Positions 1-5,931 of a DNA stretch of 8,162 nt are shown here, piece by piece. The notes under the pieces are model-generated. The model worked only from the letters and a program-made list of their open reading frames with translations, was not told where the DNA came from and made no database searches. The DNA comes from Sediminibacterium sp. (GTDB lineage Bacteria; Bacteroidota; Bacteroidia; Chitinophagales; Chitinophagaceae): the NCBI GenBank assembly GCA_028288645.1, contig JAQBNJ010000177.1, forward strand, positions 1-8,162. Reading direction: 5' to 3'. A program made the translations under genes and the position numbers. How positions within the stretch are numbered: the first letter of the stretch is position 1; the number at the start of each line of letters is the position of its first letter.

Positions 1-104
1 TTATTCAATCGGCAGATGAAATAAGAAAGGGGTTTGAATGTTTGGATGATAATAAGAAGGATCTGTTTTTGTTGCTGGATAATTTTTTGAAGACCGATAT
101 CTAA
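1..104 (+). CDS. 3' end of an unidentified gene (partial)
   Basis: An open frame enters from the left edge (first full codon at base 3) and stops at TAA 102-104, giving 33 residues. The tail is rich in charged residues and leucine and ends in the motif LLLDNFLKTDI. A short helical tail of this kind resembles the C-terminus of some small XRE-type helix-turn-helix regulators, but with no DNA-binding domain visible that is only a guess. The gene converges on dusB, and a palindromic repeat fills the gap between them. I am fairly sure that it is coding because the frame is clean and the repeat starts just after the stop. The function is unknown. Confidence 0.5.
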   Translation, partial: IQSADEIRKGFECLDDNKKDLFLLLDNFLKTDI

Positions 105-110
105 GCGAAG

Positions 111-249
111 ATTTCACGCAAAGGCGCAAAGAGGCAAAGGCGCCAAGGAAAATCAACCATCAATATTATTTGCCTGCCGTACTTCTCGGGGTGTTACGAA
201 ATTAGTTAATCACTTGGCGCCTTTGCTCCTTGGCGCCTTTGCATGAAAT
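111..249. repeat. Imperfect inverted repeat, CGCAAAG family (copy 1)
   Basis: The 37-bp arms at 111-147 and 213-249 pair at 33 of 37 positions around a 65-bp centre. Each arm is built from degenerate words such as GCAAAGGCGC, and the right arm holds two near-tandem copies of CCTTGGCGCCTTTGC. The element fills the gap between two convergent genes and ends 3 bp before the dusB stop, so its RNA hairpin could end transcription from both sides, although no clean T-tract follows. A shorter relative lies at 3796-3867. The inverted repeat is seen directly; its role is inferred. Confidence 0.85.
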
Positions 250-252
250 TCC

Positions 253-1290
253 TCACACCGGGCACTTCTCATGATAATTGATCAACTCTATCGGCGTACG
301 TTCGATCATGTAGCCGTGATAGTTTTGTTTTACCTCATCCAGCACTTCTTCCACTTCCTCGATCGTTTTCATCGTTACCAGTTTGTTCCGGTACTCCTTT
401 ATGTTCGGTAAACCTTTTAAATAATTCGCATAATGCCTGCGCATTTCGTTGATGCCGGCGATCGGGCCCTTCCATTCGAGTGATTTGCGCAAATGTTTGC
501 GGGCCACTTCCACCCTTTCTTCCAGTGTTGGAGGAGCGAGTAGTTCTCCTGTTGCCATATAATGTTTGATCTCGCGGAAGATCCAGGGATAACCAATGGC
601 GGCGCGGCCGATCATGATACCATCAACACCATAGCGGTTTTTATATTCGGCCGCTTTTTGCGGACTGTCGATATCGCCATTGCCAAAAATAGGCATGGTG
701 ATGCGCGGGTTGTTTTTCACTTTCGCGATGAGGGTCCAGTCTGCCTCGCCCTTGTACATCTGCGAACGCGTGCGCCCGTGAATGGCCAATGCTTTTACGC
801 CGCAATCCTGCAAGCGTTCTGCAACCTCTTCAATATTTTTCGTGTTATCATCCCAACCCAACCGTGTTTTTACGGTTACGGGAAGATGCGTGCTTTTTAT
901 AACGGCTTCGGTCAGGCGGATCATCAGGTCCACATCTTTTAATACACCTGCGCCGGCGCCTTTCGTCACAACTTTTTTTACGGGGCAGCCGAAATTGATA
1001 TCAACCAGGTCGGGGTTAACCGCTTCCACAATTTTGGCGCTCATGGCCATGGCATCTTCATCGCCGCCGAAGATCTGGATGCCGATGGGGCGCTCGTAAT
1101 CGAAAATGTCTAATTTCTGGCGGCTCTTGATGGCATCGCGTATCAATCCTTCACTGCTGATGAATTCGGTGTACATCAGGTCCGCCCCATTATCTTTGCA
1201 AACTGCACGGAAAGGCGGATCGCTTACATCCTCCATGGGCGCGAGCAATAAAGGGAAATCGGGTAATATAATCTGATCTATCTTAACCAT
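253..1290 (-). CDS. dusB: tRNA-dihydrouridine synthase, DusB type
   Basis: A 345-residue FMN enzyme of the Dus family, which uses NADPH to reduce specific uridines in the tRNA D-loop to dihydrouridine in the cytoplasm. The TIM-barrel N-terminus shows LAPMEDVSDPPFR (residues 16-28). The family's catalytic cysteine is Cys102 in NFGCPVKKV. FMN and substrate contacts are seen in VKTRLGWD (140-147, Lys141) and AIHGRTRSQMYKG (169-181, His171), and phosphate-binding loops in GNGDI (203-207) and GRAAIG (229-233). The C-terminal helical domain follows to residue 345. The length and motif set match the DusB/NifR3 branch. The ATG at 1290 sits just before the conserved barrel start, with no Shine-Dalgarno sequence. 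The gene is divergent from the CPBP protease gene. Confidence 0.95.
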   Translation of the reverse strand: MVKIDQIILPDFPLLLAPMEDVSDPPFRAVCKDNGADLMYTEFISSEGLIRDAIKSRQKLDIFDYERPIGIQIFGGDEDAMAMSAKIVEAVNPDLVDINFGCPVKKVVTKGAGAGVLKDVDLMIRLTEAVIKSTHLPVTVKTRLGWDDNTKNIEEVAERLQDCGVKALAIHGRTRSQMYKGEADWTLIAKVKNNPRITMPIFGNGDIDSPQKAAEYKNRYGVDGIMIGRAAIGYPWIFREIKHYMATGELLAPPTLEERVEVARKHLRKSLEWKGPIAGINEMRRHYANYLKGLPNIKEYRNKLVTMKTIEEVEEVLDEVKQNYHGYMIERTPIELINYHEKCPV

Positions 1291-1299
1291 TTCTATGGG

Positions 1300-1522
1300 C
1301 TAATTAATATTTTGAGGACGGTGTTGAACCACATAGGCACATAGATACATAGGGTTTCACATAGTTTTTATTATTCATCAGCTAATCATTTAAATACTTT
1401 TTGGTTATTCCCATTATCTATGTGTTATAATCTATGTGATTATGTCTATGTGGTTCCAAACAACATCTCAACCTTCATTAAGCGAACAAATTTCTGTGTC
1501 AGCACCTCAAAATATTAATTAG
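1300..1522. repeat. Nested inverted repeat, CACATAG type, between divergent genes
   Basis: This fills most of the 344-bp gap between dusB and the CPBP gene. A perfect 18-bp outer inverted repeat (1300-1317 and 1505-1522, CTAATTAATATTTTGAGG) encloses an inner palindrome. In the inner part GAACCACATAG at 1326-1336 pairs exactly with 1446-1456. The inner arms repeat CACATAG-like words, for example at 1339-1344, 1358-1364 and, in reverse, 1418-1424 and 1432-1438. The rest of the gap, 1523-1634, is AT-rich and must hold the CPBP promoter. A TATTTTTC stretch at 1621-1628 resembles a -7 box, but I see no convincing full promoter for either gene. Confidence 0.8.
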
Positions 1523-1634
1523 TCTTACTATGCTAATAAATATGATAAAAAGTTGATGTAGCTTGCCTTTTATCCTTTCAACGGTGGCTTTATTATAAAG
1601 AAACCGCAAATTTACAATCTTATTTTTCATTTGC

Positions 1635-2573
1635 ATGGATCAAAAACCGGTAATCAATTATCCCTCGCAATTGGCCTTTTTATTGGGTCTGATGGGTGTT
1701 TGTATGGTAATAAGCGCTTTGATGATTCAACTTATCAGTGCCAATGTATTGCATGCTCCAGCCAAAGATGTTCTGAAATTGCTCAGTCTTCCTGAAAATG
1801 TGAACCTGTCGCGGTTGCTGAACACACTGGCCTCTTTTCTTTGTTTTTTCGTACCGGCATTTGTGTTGGCAAAACTGCTGAGCAAAAAACCTTTTAAACA
1901 ATTGGGTTTTGTATCGGCCATTAGTGGCAAACAAATTTTGTTGATATTGGCACTCACCATCACCGGCATCATGCTAAGCGGAGCATTAGGACAACTAAAT
2001 GAATGGATCCCGCTACCTGCCAAATGGTATGCGCAGGCCAAAGCACTGGAAGAAGAATACAAAGCTGCCATGATGCCGATGGCAACCATGCGATCACTTT
2101 CCGAATACCTGCTGGCATTATTGGTTCTTGCCGCTGCGCCTGCGTTGTTTGAAGAAGTATTGTTTCGTGGTGGCTTTCAACAGGTATTTGTAGGATGGAC
2201 AAACAGCAAATGGGCCGGTATCATCATCACCAGCATCCTGTTCAGCGCGATACATTTTTCATATTTCGGTTTCCTGCCAAGAGTTGGGCTGGGAATAGTA
2301 TTGGGACTTATCTTTTACTACAGCAAAAACCTCTGGCTTAATATTTTTCTTCATTTCCTGTACAATGGGCTTGTGGTAACACAGTTATACATTATGTCAC
2401 AAAAAGAAAAACCAATCGATAAAACAATGGATGAAAACATGCCTATGTGGTGGGGTTTGGTTGCGTTGGTTGTGTTGGTTGCATTATTCCGCTCTTTTAA
2501 AAAAGAAAGTGCAAGCGTATTGGCTAAACGGGAACTGTCCATACATTCGTCTCCAGAAAATATTCTCTCATAA
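1635..2573 (+). CDS. CPBP family intramembrane metalloprotease
   Basis: A 312-residue multi-pass inner-membrane protein with about eight hydrophobic segments. It has the three conserved signatures of the CPBP/Abi (CAAX protease and bacteriocin-processing, PF02517) family: EEVLFR (Glu173, Glu174, Arg178), the histidine in FSAIHFSY (His207), and HFLYN (His240, Asn244). In the family these residues form the glutamate/histidine active site within the membrane, so the protein is probably active. Its substrate is unknown; bacterial members cover prenyl-protein-type proteases, bacteriocin self-immunity and scaffold roles. A basic cytoplasmic tail follows the last segment (about 287-312). The stop codon directly abuts the start of the DUF2007 gene, so the two are probably cotranscribed and translationally coupled. 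The ATG at 1635 is the first in frame with the hydrophobic core. Confidence 0.92.
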   Translation: MDQKPVINYPSQLAFLLGLMGVCMVISALMIQLISANVLHAPAKDVLKLLSLPENVNLSRLLNTLASFLCFFVPAFVLAKLLSKKPFKQLGFVSAISGKQILLILALTITGIMLSGALGQLNEWIPLPAKWYAQAKALEEEYKAAMMPMATMRSLSEYLLALLVLAAAPALFEEVLFRGGFQQVFVGWTNSKWAGIIITSILFSAIHFSYFGFLPRVGLGIVLGLIFYYSKNLWLNIFLHFLYNGLVVTQLYIMSQKEKPIDKTMDENMPMWWGLVALVVLVALFRSFKKESASVLAKRELSIHSSPENILS

Positions 2574-2780
2574 ATGGACCCCTGGAAAAAGATCTACGCA
2601 ACACGAAACCCGGCAGAAGCCAGTATCATACAAGGCATGCTGGAAGAGAATCATATCCCTGTACAGGTAATGAATAAACAGGATAGCAGCTACCTGAATT
2701 TCGGCGACATTGAATTGTATGTGCCGGGACATTTGAGCGAGACGGCGATGCAGTTGATGGCTACGAATATGCTGAATTAG
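2574..2780 (+). CDS. DUF2007 domain protein
   Basis: A 68-residue soluble protein that fits DUF2007 (PF09413, described as putative signal-transducing protein) over its whole length. Typical features are the opening WKKIYATRNPAEASIIQGML, then IPVQVMNKQDSSY, and GDIELYVP near residues 44-51. The fold is a small alpha/beta ferredoxin-like unit, and related domains are suggested to sense or bind ligands. The actual role is not known. Its ATG follows the CPBP stop codon with no spacer, which points to coupled translation. It precedes cdsA by 154 bp, a gap that holds a palindromic repeat. I recall the CPBP-DUF2007-cdsA order as recurrent in Bacteroidota, which would tie it loosely to envelope biogenesis. 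Confidence 0.9.
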   Translation: MDPWKKIYATRNPAEASIIQGMLEENHIPVQVMNKQDSSYLNFGDIELYVPGHLSETAMQLMATNMLN

Positions 2781-2789
2781 CGGTTAGCT

Positions 2790-2891
2790 ATTAGGTATGA
2801 GCAATTAGGGATTAGGAATTGAGAAATGATTCATCGCTTTCGCAGTGGCACCTGGTTACCAATACCTAATGCCTAAATCCTAATACCTAAT
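2790..2891. repeat. Imperfect inverted repeat, ATTAGG type
   Basis: The 33-bp arms at 2790-2822 and 2859-2891 pair at 27 of 33 positions around a 36-bp loop. Each arm repeats ATTAGG/CCTAAT words about every ten bases. The element starts 9 bp after the DUF2007 stop and ends 15 bp before the probable cdsA -7 box. It may attenuate read-through from the CPBP-DUF2007 pair into cdsA; that role is inferred. Confidence 0.8.
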
Positions 2892-2905
2892 TCCTGATTA
2901 TTCCC

Positions 2906-2914
2906 GTACTTCGC
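2906..2914 (+). promoter_or_regulatory. Possible -7 box of cdsA
   Basis: GTACTTCGC lies 20 bp before the cdsA ATG. It resembles the Bacteroidota -7 element TAnnTTTG with one base missing and one T to C change. The same 8-mer, GTACTTCG, precedes the dehydrogenase and GxxExxY genes. No clear -33 TTTG is visible, so this rests on position and recurrence only. Confidence 0.4.
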
Positions 2915-2934
2915 ATCTCAGCAATCATTCCTAA

Positions 2935-3789
2935 ATGGCATTCAACCTGCAAACCTTCAAAACCCGCGCTCTCACAGCAATCGTATTTGTATTGGTGATG
3001 TTAGTTGGTTTGTTATGGAACTCATGGAGCTTCCTGGTATTGTTCTCTGTGATCCATTTTGGTTGCTGGGTTGAATATATAAAACTGGTTGGATTGATCG
3101 ATAAGGATTACCAGCAGATCAGCCCACTGCATCGTTACGGTATTGTGCTGATCGGGTGGGGTATTATGTTGTGGATGACGAATGCGGGCTATCAAATATT
3201 GGGCATGAGTGTTGCGGTGATCGGATGGTCGCTGTTCTGGGTAGGACTGATCGCATTTGTATTGAGTGAAATGCTGTTGCCCAAAAAACTCAATCCTAAA
3301 TTATGGGCGCATTCTTTACTTGGGCTTATTTATATTTCGCTGGCCTGGGGGTTTATGATGAACTTTTATGTGAACCTGTTTGTAACCGACCCGGGTTGGC
3401 TTATTCCTGTGATCCTGATCGCATCTATCTGGATCAATGATACGATGGCATATGTAGTGGGATCCTTTATTGGAAAAACACCGTTCTCTTCCATCTCTCC
3501 CAAAAAAACATGGGAAGGCACCATTGGCGGAGCGATACTGGCTGTGCTGGTGGTTACACTGGTTGGCTATTTTGCATTCGGCCTGCGGATAAAGATCCTG
3601 CTGATCATTTCAATAACCGCGGCTATTGCAGGCACAGCCGGTGACCTGTTTGAAAGCAAACTCAAACGCGTGGCAGGCGTAAAAGACAGCGGACAGATCA
3701 TGCCGGGGCACGGCGGTTTTTTAGATCGGTTTGATTCATTGCTCGTGGCAACAAGCGTTACATGGATAGTATTATACCTGATTTTATAG
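2935..3789 (+). CDS. cdsA: Phosphatidate cytidylyltransferase
   Basis: A 284-residue polytopic inner-membrane enzyme that makes CDP-diacylglycerol from phosphatidic acid and CTP, the branch point for all bacterial glycerophospholipids. Hydrophobic segments fill residues about 12-230. The conserved C-terminal half has WINDTMAYVVGSFIGKTPF (166-184) and SPKKTWEG (188-195). The CDS family signature is complete over 241-267: S-K-L-K-R, then Lys250-Asp251, then PGHGGFLDRFD, with the acidic residues that bind catalytic metal. Length is normal. It is followed by psd, the last step of phosphatidylethanolamine synthesis, so the two act in one pathway; the phosphatidylserine synthase between them must be elsewhere. 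The spacing from both neighbours suggests it has its own promoter. Confidence 0.96.
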   Translation: MAFNLQTFKTRALTAIVFVLVMLVGLLWNSWSFLVLFSVIHFGCWVEYIKLVGLIDKDYQQISPLHRYGIVLIGWGIMLWMTNAGYQILGMSVAVIGWSLFWVGLIAFVLSEMLLPKKLNPKLWAHSLLGLIYISLAWGFMMNFYVNLFVTDPGWLIPVILIASIWINDTMAYVVGSFIGKTPFSSISPKKTWEGTIGGAILAVLVVTLVGYFAFGLRIKILLIISITAAIAGTAGDLFESKLKRVAGVKDSGQIMPGHGGFLDRFDSLLVATSVTWIVLYLIL

Positions 3790-3795
3790 ACCTTT

Positions 3796-3867
3796 TTTCA
3801 CGCAAAGACGCAAACCAGCAAAGACGCAACGCTTTGCGCCTTATTTTCTTTGCGCCTTTGCGTGAAA
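3796..3867. repeat. Inverted repeat, CGCAAAG family (copy 2)
   Basis: The 19-bp arms at 3796-3814 and 3849-3867 pair at 18 of 19 positions. Inside lies a smaller hairpin, GCAAAG 3818-3823 with CTTTGC 3832-3837. The arm sequence TTTCACGCAAAG-CGCAAA matches the element at 111-249, so these are two members of one dispersed family. The element begins 6 bp after the cdsA stop, and its right arm carries the TTTG at 3857-3860 that could serve as the -33 box of psd. Confidence 0.85.
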
Positions 3868-3890
3868 CTCAACAATCCGTTTTACCTTTG
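3857..3890 (+). promoter_or_regulatory. Probable Bacteroidota-type promoter of psd
   Basis: TACCTTTG at 3883-3890 is an exact match to the Bacteroidota -7 consensus TAnnTTTG, 18 bp before the psd ATG. A TTTG at 3857-3860 lies 22 bp upstream, within the spacing known for the -33 box, and sits inside the right arm of the palindrome. This is the best promoter match in the window. Confidence 0.6.
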
Positions 3891-3908
3891 CCCTTCAATT
3901 AATCTGCA

Positions 3909-4565
3909 ATGACCATTCACAGGGAAGGATATAAAACGATCGCTATTACCGCATTGATCTTCGGGATACTTAATCTCATATCTTTTACTTTTTTAAGCGC
4001 CTCGTTGCCCTGGCTGGCTATTGTTCTGTTCGTAGTAACGCTGTTCTTTTTTCTGTTCATCATTTCTTTCTTCCGGATACCCAACCGCGTATTAACCGTT
4101 AACGATGGCCAGATCATTTGCCCGGCTGATGGTAAAGTGGTGGTGATAGAAGAAGTGACCGAGGTAGAATATTTTAAAGACAAACGCATACAGGTTAGCA
4201 TTTTCATGAGTCCTGCCAATGTTCACGTGAATCGTAACCCGATGAGCGGACAGGTTGTGTATAATCAATATCACAAAGGCAAATACTTAGTGGCATGGCA
4301 CCCTAAATCTTCTACTGAAAATGAAAGATGGAGCGTGGTAACAAGAAATAGCCACGGTGAGATCTTATACAAACAGATAGCCGGCGCATTGGCCAAACGT
4401 ATCTGCAATTACACACAGGTAGGCCAGACGGTTAAGCAGGGCGATGAATACGGGTTCATCAAGTTCGGCAGTCGCGTAGATGTGTTGCTTCCCGTTACCG
4501 CTAAGATCAATGTTGAACTGAACCAGGTTGTAAAAGGCGGTGTTACCGTATTGGCCAGCTGGTAA
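3909..4565 (+). CDS. psd: Phosphatidylserine decarboxylase, short single-domain type
   Basis: A 218-residue enzyme of the short Psd class that decarboxylates phosphatidylserine to phosphatidylethanolamine. Two hydrophobic segments (about 10-31 and 34-56) anchor it in the inner membrane. The conserved core has CPADGKVV (71-78, Asp74), MSPANVHVNRNPMSG (100-114, His105) and FIKFGSRVDVLLP (183-195). In this family the proenzyme cuts itself at the Gly-Ser bond, here Gly187-Ser188, leaving a short alpha chain whose N-terminal serine becomes the pyruvoyl cofactor; Asp74 and His105 are likely partners in self-cleavage. All key residues are present. It shares direction and pathway with cdsA but has a good promoter of its own. 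The ATG at 3909 is the first before the membrane anchor. Confidence 0.95.
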   Translation: MTIHREGYKTIAITALIFGILNLISFTFLSASLPWLAIVLFVVTLFFFLFIISFFRIPNRVLTVNDGQIICPADGKVVVIEEVTEVEYFKDKRIQVSIFMSPANVHVNRNPMSGQVVYNQYHKGKYLVAWHPKSSTENERWSVVTRNSHGEILYKQIAGALAKRICNYTQVGQTVKQGDEYGFIKFGSRVDVLLPVTAKINVELNQVVKGGVTVLASW

Positions 4566-4620
4566 ACAACCGCTTGTCATTTTTTAACATTTGAAAGCCG
4601 GATTCATTCAACAATAGTGT

Positions 4621-4628
4621 TATTTTCG
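4621..4628 (+). promoter_or_regulatory. Possible -7 box of the small exported protein gene
   Basis: TATTTTCG matches TAnnTTTG at seven of eight positions and lies 29 bp before the ATG at 4658. The leader that follows is A/C-rich (AAAACAACAACAT) with no Shine-Dalgarno sequence, as is usual for Bacteroidota. No well-spaced -33 box is seen; the nearest TTTG, at 4590-4593, is 27 bp away. Confidence 0.45.
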
Positions 4629-4657
4629 GAATACACATTCACTTAAAACAACAACAT

Positions 4658-4870
4658 ATGAAAAAGGTATTGGTATTGGCAACTGCTGCATTTTTAGTAA
4701 CCGGTTTTGCTTTTGCACATGACGGCGACAAAGACAAAAAGAAAGATGCCAAATGCGAAAAGGCCTGTTGCAAAGATGGTAAAGAGTGCAAAAAAACAGA
4801 TAAGAAAGAAGTAAAAGCAACAGCGAAAGAAACAAAAACAGCCGTAAAAACTGCGACTAAAAAAGCGTAG
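4658..4870 (+). CDS. Small exported Lys-rich protein with a Cys cluster
   Basis: A 70-residue protein with a clear signal peptide: MKK, a hydrophobic run to about residue 18, then AFA before His21, a likely signal peptidase I site. The mature part is about 50 residues and very basic. A cysteine group, CEKACCKDGKEC (33-44; Cys33, 37, 38, 44), follows a segment of His, Asp and Lys. The tail (49-70) is a Lys/Ala/Thr repeat-like stretch resembling histone H1 tails. I do not know a named family. A periplasmic metal-binding or thiol role is possible from the cysteines and histidine, but unproven. It has its own probable promoter and a strong terminator, so it forms a single-gene unit that may be well expressed. 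Confidence 0.8.
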   Translation: MKKVLVLATAAFLVTGFAFAHDGDKDKKKDAKCEKACCKDGKECKKTDKKEVKATAKETKTAVKTATKKA

Positions 4871-4891
4871 GTTTTCAGTCTTTAAAAATAT

Positions 4892-4930
4892 AAGCCTCGT
4901 CACGAGTATTCGTGACGAGGCTTTTTGTTT
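4892..4930 (+). terminator. Strong intrinsic terminator
   Basis: A perfect 14-bp stem (4892-4905 with 4910-4923), GC-rich at its core, has a 4-base loop and is followed by a T-rich run (TTTTTGTTT to 4930). It lies 21 bp after the stop codon of the small exported protein gene. A run of As just upstream (4883-4888) gives weaker potential in the opposite direction. Confidence 0.93.
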
Positions 4931-4981
4931 GCGGACTGTTCTCCATATCATCTGTTCCACAATGCTATTGAGTTAAGACGT

Positions 4982-5140
4982 TTGTTCCGTAGGAACAGGC
5001 CGTGGGTAGCCACGAATCGAAAACGGCGCATCACGTTCCGTAGGAATGTTTGGTGTCGGAAAGCAATCACCAAACGTTCCTACGGAACGATGCCTTCCCC
5101 ATCGCTATGTTTCTACCCACGGGATGTTCCGATGGAACAA
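4982..5140. repeat. Cruciform-like element with four GTTCCnnnGGAAC units
   Basis: The outer arms 4982-5009 and 5113-5140 pair at 24 of 28 positions. An inner hairpin, 5034-5055 with 5068-5089, pairs at 21 of 22 around a 12-base loop. Each of the four arms contains a 13-bp interrupted palindrome: 4984-4996, 5035-5047 (one end base changed), 5076-5088 and 5126-5138. The outer arms also hold GTGGGTAG and CTACCCAC. I recall similar GTTCC-TA-GGAAC elements as frequent in Bacteroidota genomes, but cannot check copy number. It lies between convergent genes after a complete terminator, so a terminator role is not needed for the upstream gene. A folded RNA or a mobile palindrome is possible. Confidence 0.85.
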
Positions 5141-5168
5141 TAGGCTTTGCCAAGGTCAGCAGGTATCG

Positions 5169-5864
5169 TCACAAAATGTTTTCGAGTTCTTTTAAGTGAT
5201 AGATCACGTAAGTTGGTTTTACATGCGGCACAACATTCAGGTGGTTTACAAAGATGGTATCCATGCCAGCATTGATGCCACCTTGTATATCCGCATCCTG
5301 GTTATCCCCGATCATGATGCTTTCATTAAGATTGGCGCCCGTCTTTGATAATGCATAGTCAAAGATCTCCTTATTTGGTTTTAAACTGTTACTCGCTTCG
5401 GAGGTAATCACTTCGTCAAAAAAAGTATGCAGGTTAGCGAATTGGATCTTATGGTGCTGCACTTTTTCAAAGCCATTTGTAACGAGGTGCATACGGTAAT
5501 TTTTTTCTTTTAGATAGGTAAGTATCTCAACCGTATAGGGGAACAGGCTGTTTTTTGTAGGCAACTGTTCCAGGAACTGAACAGCGAGAGTTCGCGCCAG
5601 GGGTTCATCCGCCAGTTTAAAATCAAGCAAAGCCAGCCACATTCTTTTCCAGCGTAATTCATCCTGTTTGATAAAACCTTTGGTGTAGCGGTCCCAGAGA
5701 CGTTCGTTGTGGTAGCTGTACCGTTCAAAAAAAAGATCGAAGTCGGGAACCCCTTTAGCGTGCAGCTCATTATCCTTGTGAAGATCGGAAAGGGTTTGCC
5801 TGGCGTTGGTCTCAAAATCCCATAATGTATGATCCAGGTCGAAAAATAAATGTCGGTACTTCAT
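5169..5864 (-). CDS. HAD-family hydrolase, YjjG-like pyrimidine nucleotidase
   Basis: A 231-residue cytoplasmic phosphatase of the haloacid dehalogenase superfamily. Motif I is FFDLDHTLWDF with nucleophile Asp9 and acid/base Asp11; motif II is VTNG (128-131); motif III is Lys162 in SLKPNKEIF; motif IV is GDNQDADIQGG (186-196), with Asp187 and acidic partners binding magnesium. A helical cap lies at about 15-100. The DLDHTLWDF start, the length and the LKPNKEIFDYAL segment fit the YjjG group (noncanonical pyrimidine nucleotidases, active on dUMP, dTMP and damaged analogues), though substrate cannot be fixed from sequence. It is divergent from the dehydrogenase gene, with 67 bp between starts. 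The ATG is right before the beta strand carrying motif I. Confidence 0.92.
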   Translation of the reverse strand: MKYRHLFFDLDHTLWDFETNARQTLSDLHKDNELHAKGVPDFDLFFERYSYHNERLWDRYTKGFIKQDELRWKRMWLALLDFKLADEPLARTLAVQFLEQLPTKNSLFPYTVEILTYLKEKNYRMHLVTNGFEKVQHHKIQFANLHTFFDEVITSEASNSLKPNKEIFDYALSKTGANLNESIMIGDNQDADIQGGINAGMDTIFVNHLNVVPHVKPTYVIYHLKELENIL

Positions 5865-5867
5865 AGT

Positions 5868-5875
5868 GCAAAATA
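5868..5875 (-). promoter_or_regulatory. Possible -7 box of the HAD gene, next to its start codon
   Basis: On the minus strand TATTTTGC lies 3 bp before the ATG at 5864. It resembles a -7 element (TAnnTTTG) lacking one base. If used, transcription would start at or beside the ATG, giving a nearly leaderless mRNA. The evidence is weak: one motif, no clear -33 box. Confidence 0.3.
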
Positions 5876-5904
5876 CGAATCAGGAAGGAATGCATAAAAA
5901 GTTC

Positions 5905-5912
5905 GTACTTCG
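5905..5912 (+). promoter_or_regulatory. Possible -7 box of the dehydrogenase gene
   Basis: GTACTTCG, identical to the 8-mer before cdsA, lies 19 bp before the ATG at 5932. It sits downstream of the alternative starts at 5866 (GTG) and 5890 (ATG), so it supports the start at 5932. Confidence 0.4.
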
Positions 5913-5931
5913 TGTTTTTAATCTTCTACGC

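Noticed and set aside
562..942. 126-residue + strand frame inside dusB
   Set aside because: It is antisense to a complete, motif-rich DusB; its translation shows no family features.
1291..1634. tRNA or other known structured RNA in the long gap
   Set aside because: No cloverleaf with a T-loop (GTTCRA) or acceptor pairing was found; the pairing seen is explained by the CACATAG palindrome.
2790..2891. CRISPR-like array of ATTAGG or CACATAG words
   Set aside because: The words are short, degenerate and arranged as inverted arms, without regular 30-bp repeats and unique spacers; no cas gene is present.
4694..4960. 88-residue minus strand frame over the small exported protein gene
   Set aside because: It is the Phe/Cys-rich mirror of a lysine-rich gene and reads through the terminator hairpin.
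4925..5143. 72-residue + strand frame over the GTTCC element
   Set aside because: It lies wholly in palindromic repeat DNA after a terminator and its composition is Arg/Cys-rich without any domain.
5866..5931. N-terminal extension of the SDR gene from GTG 5866 or ATG 5890
   Set aside because: It would leave 1 bp between divergent starts, adds residues outside the SDR fold, and would place the likely promoter box inside the gene.
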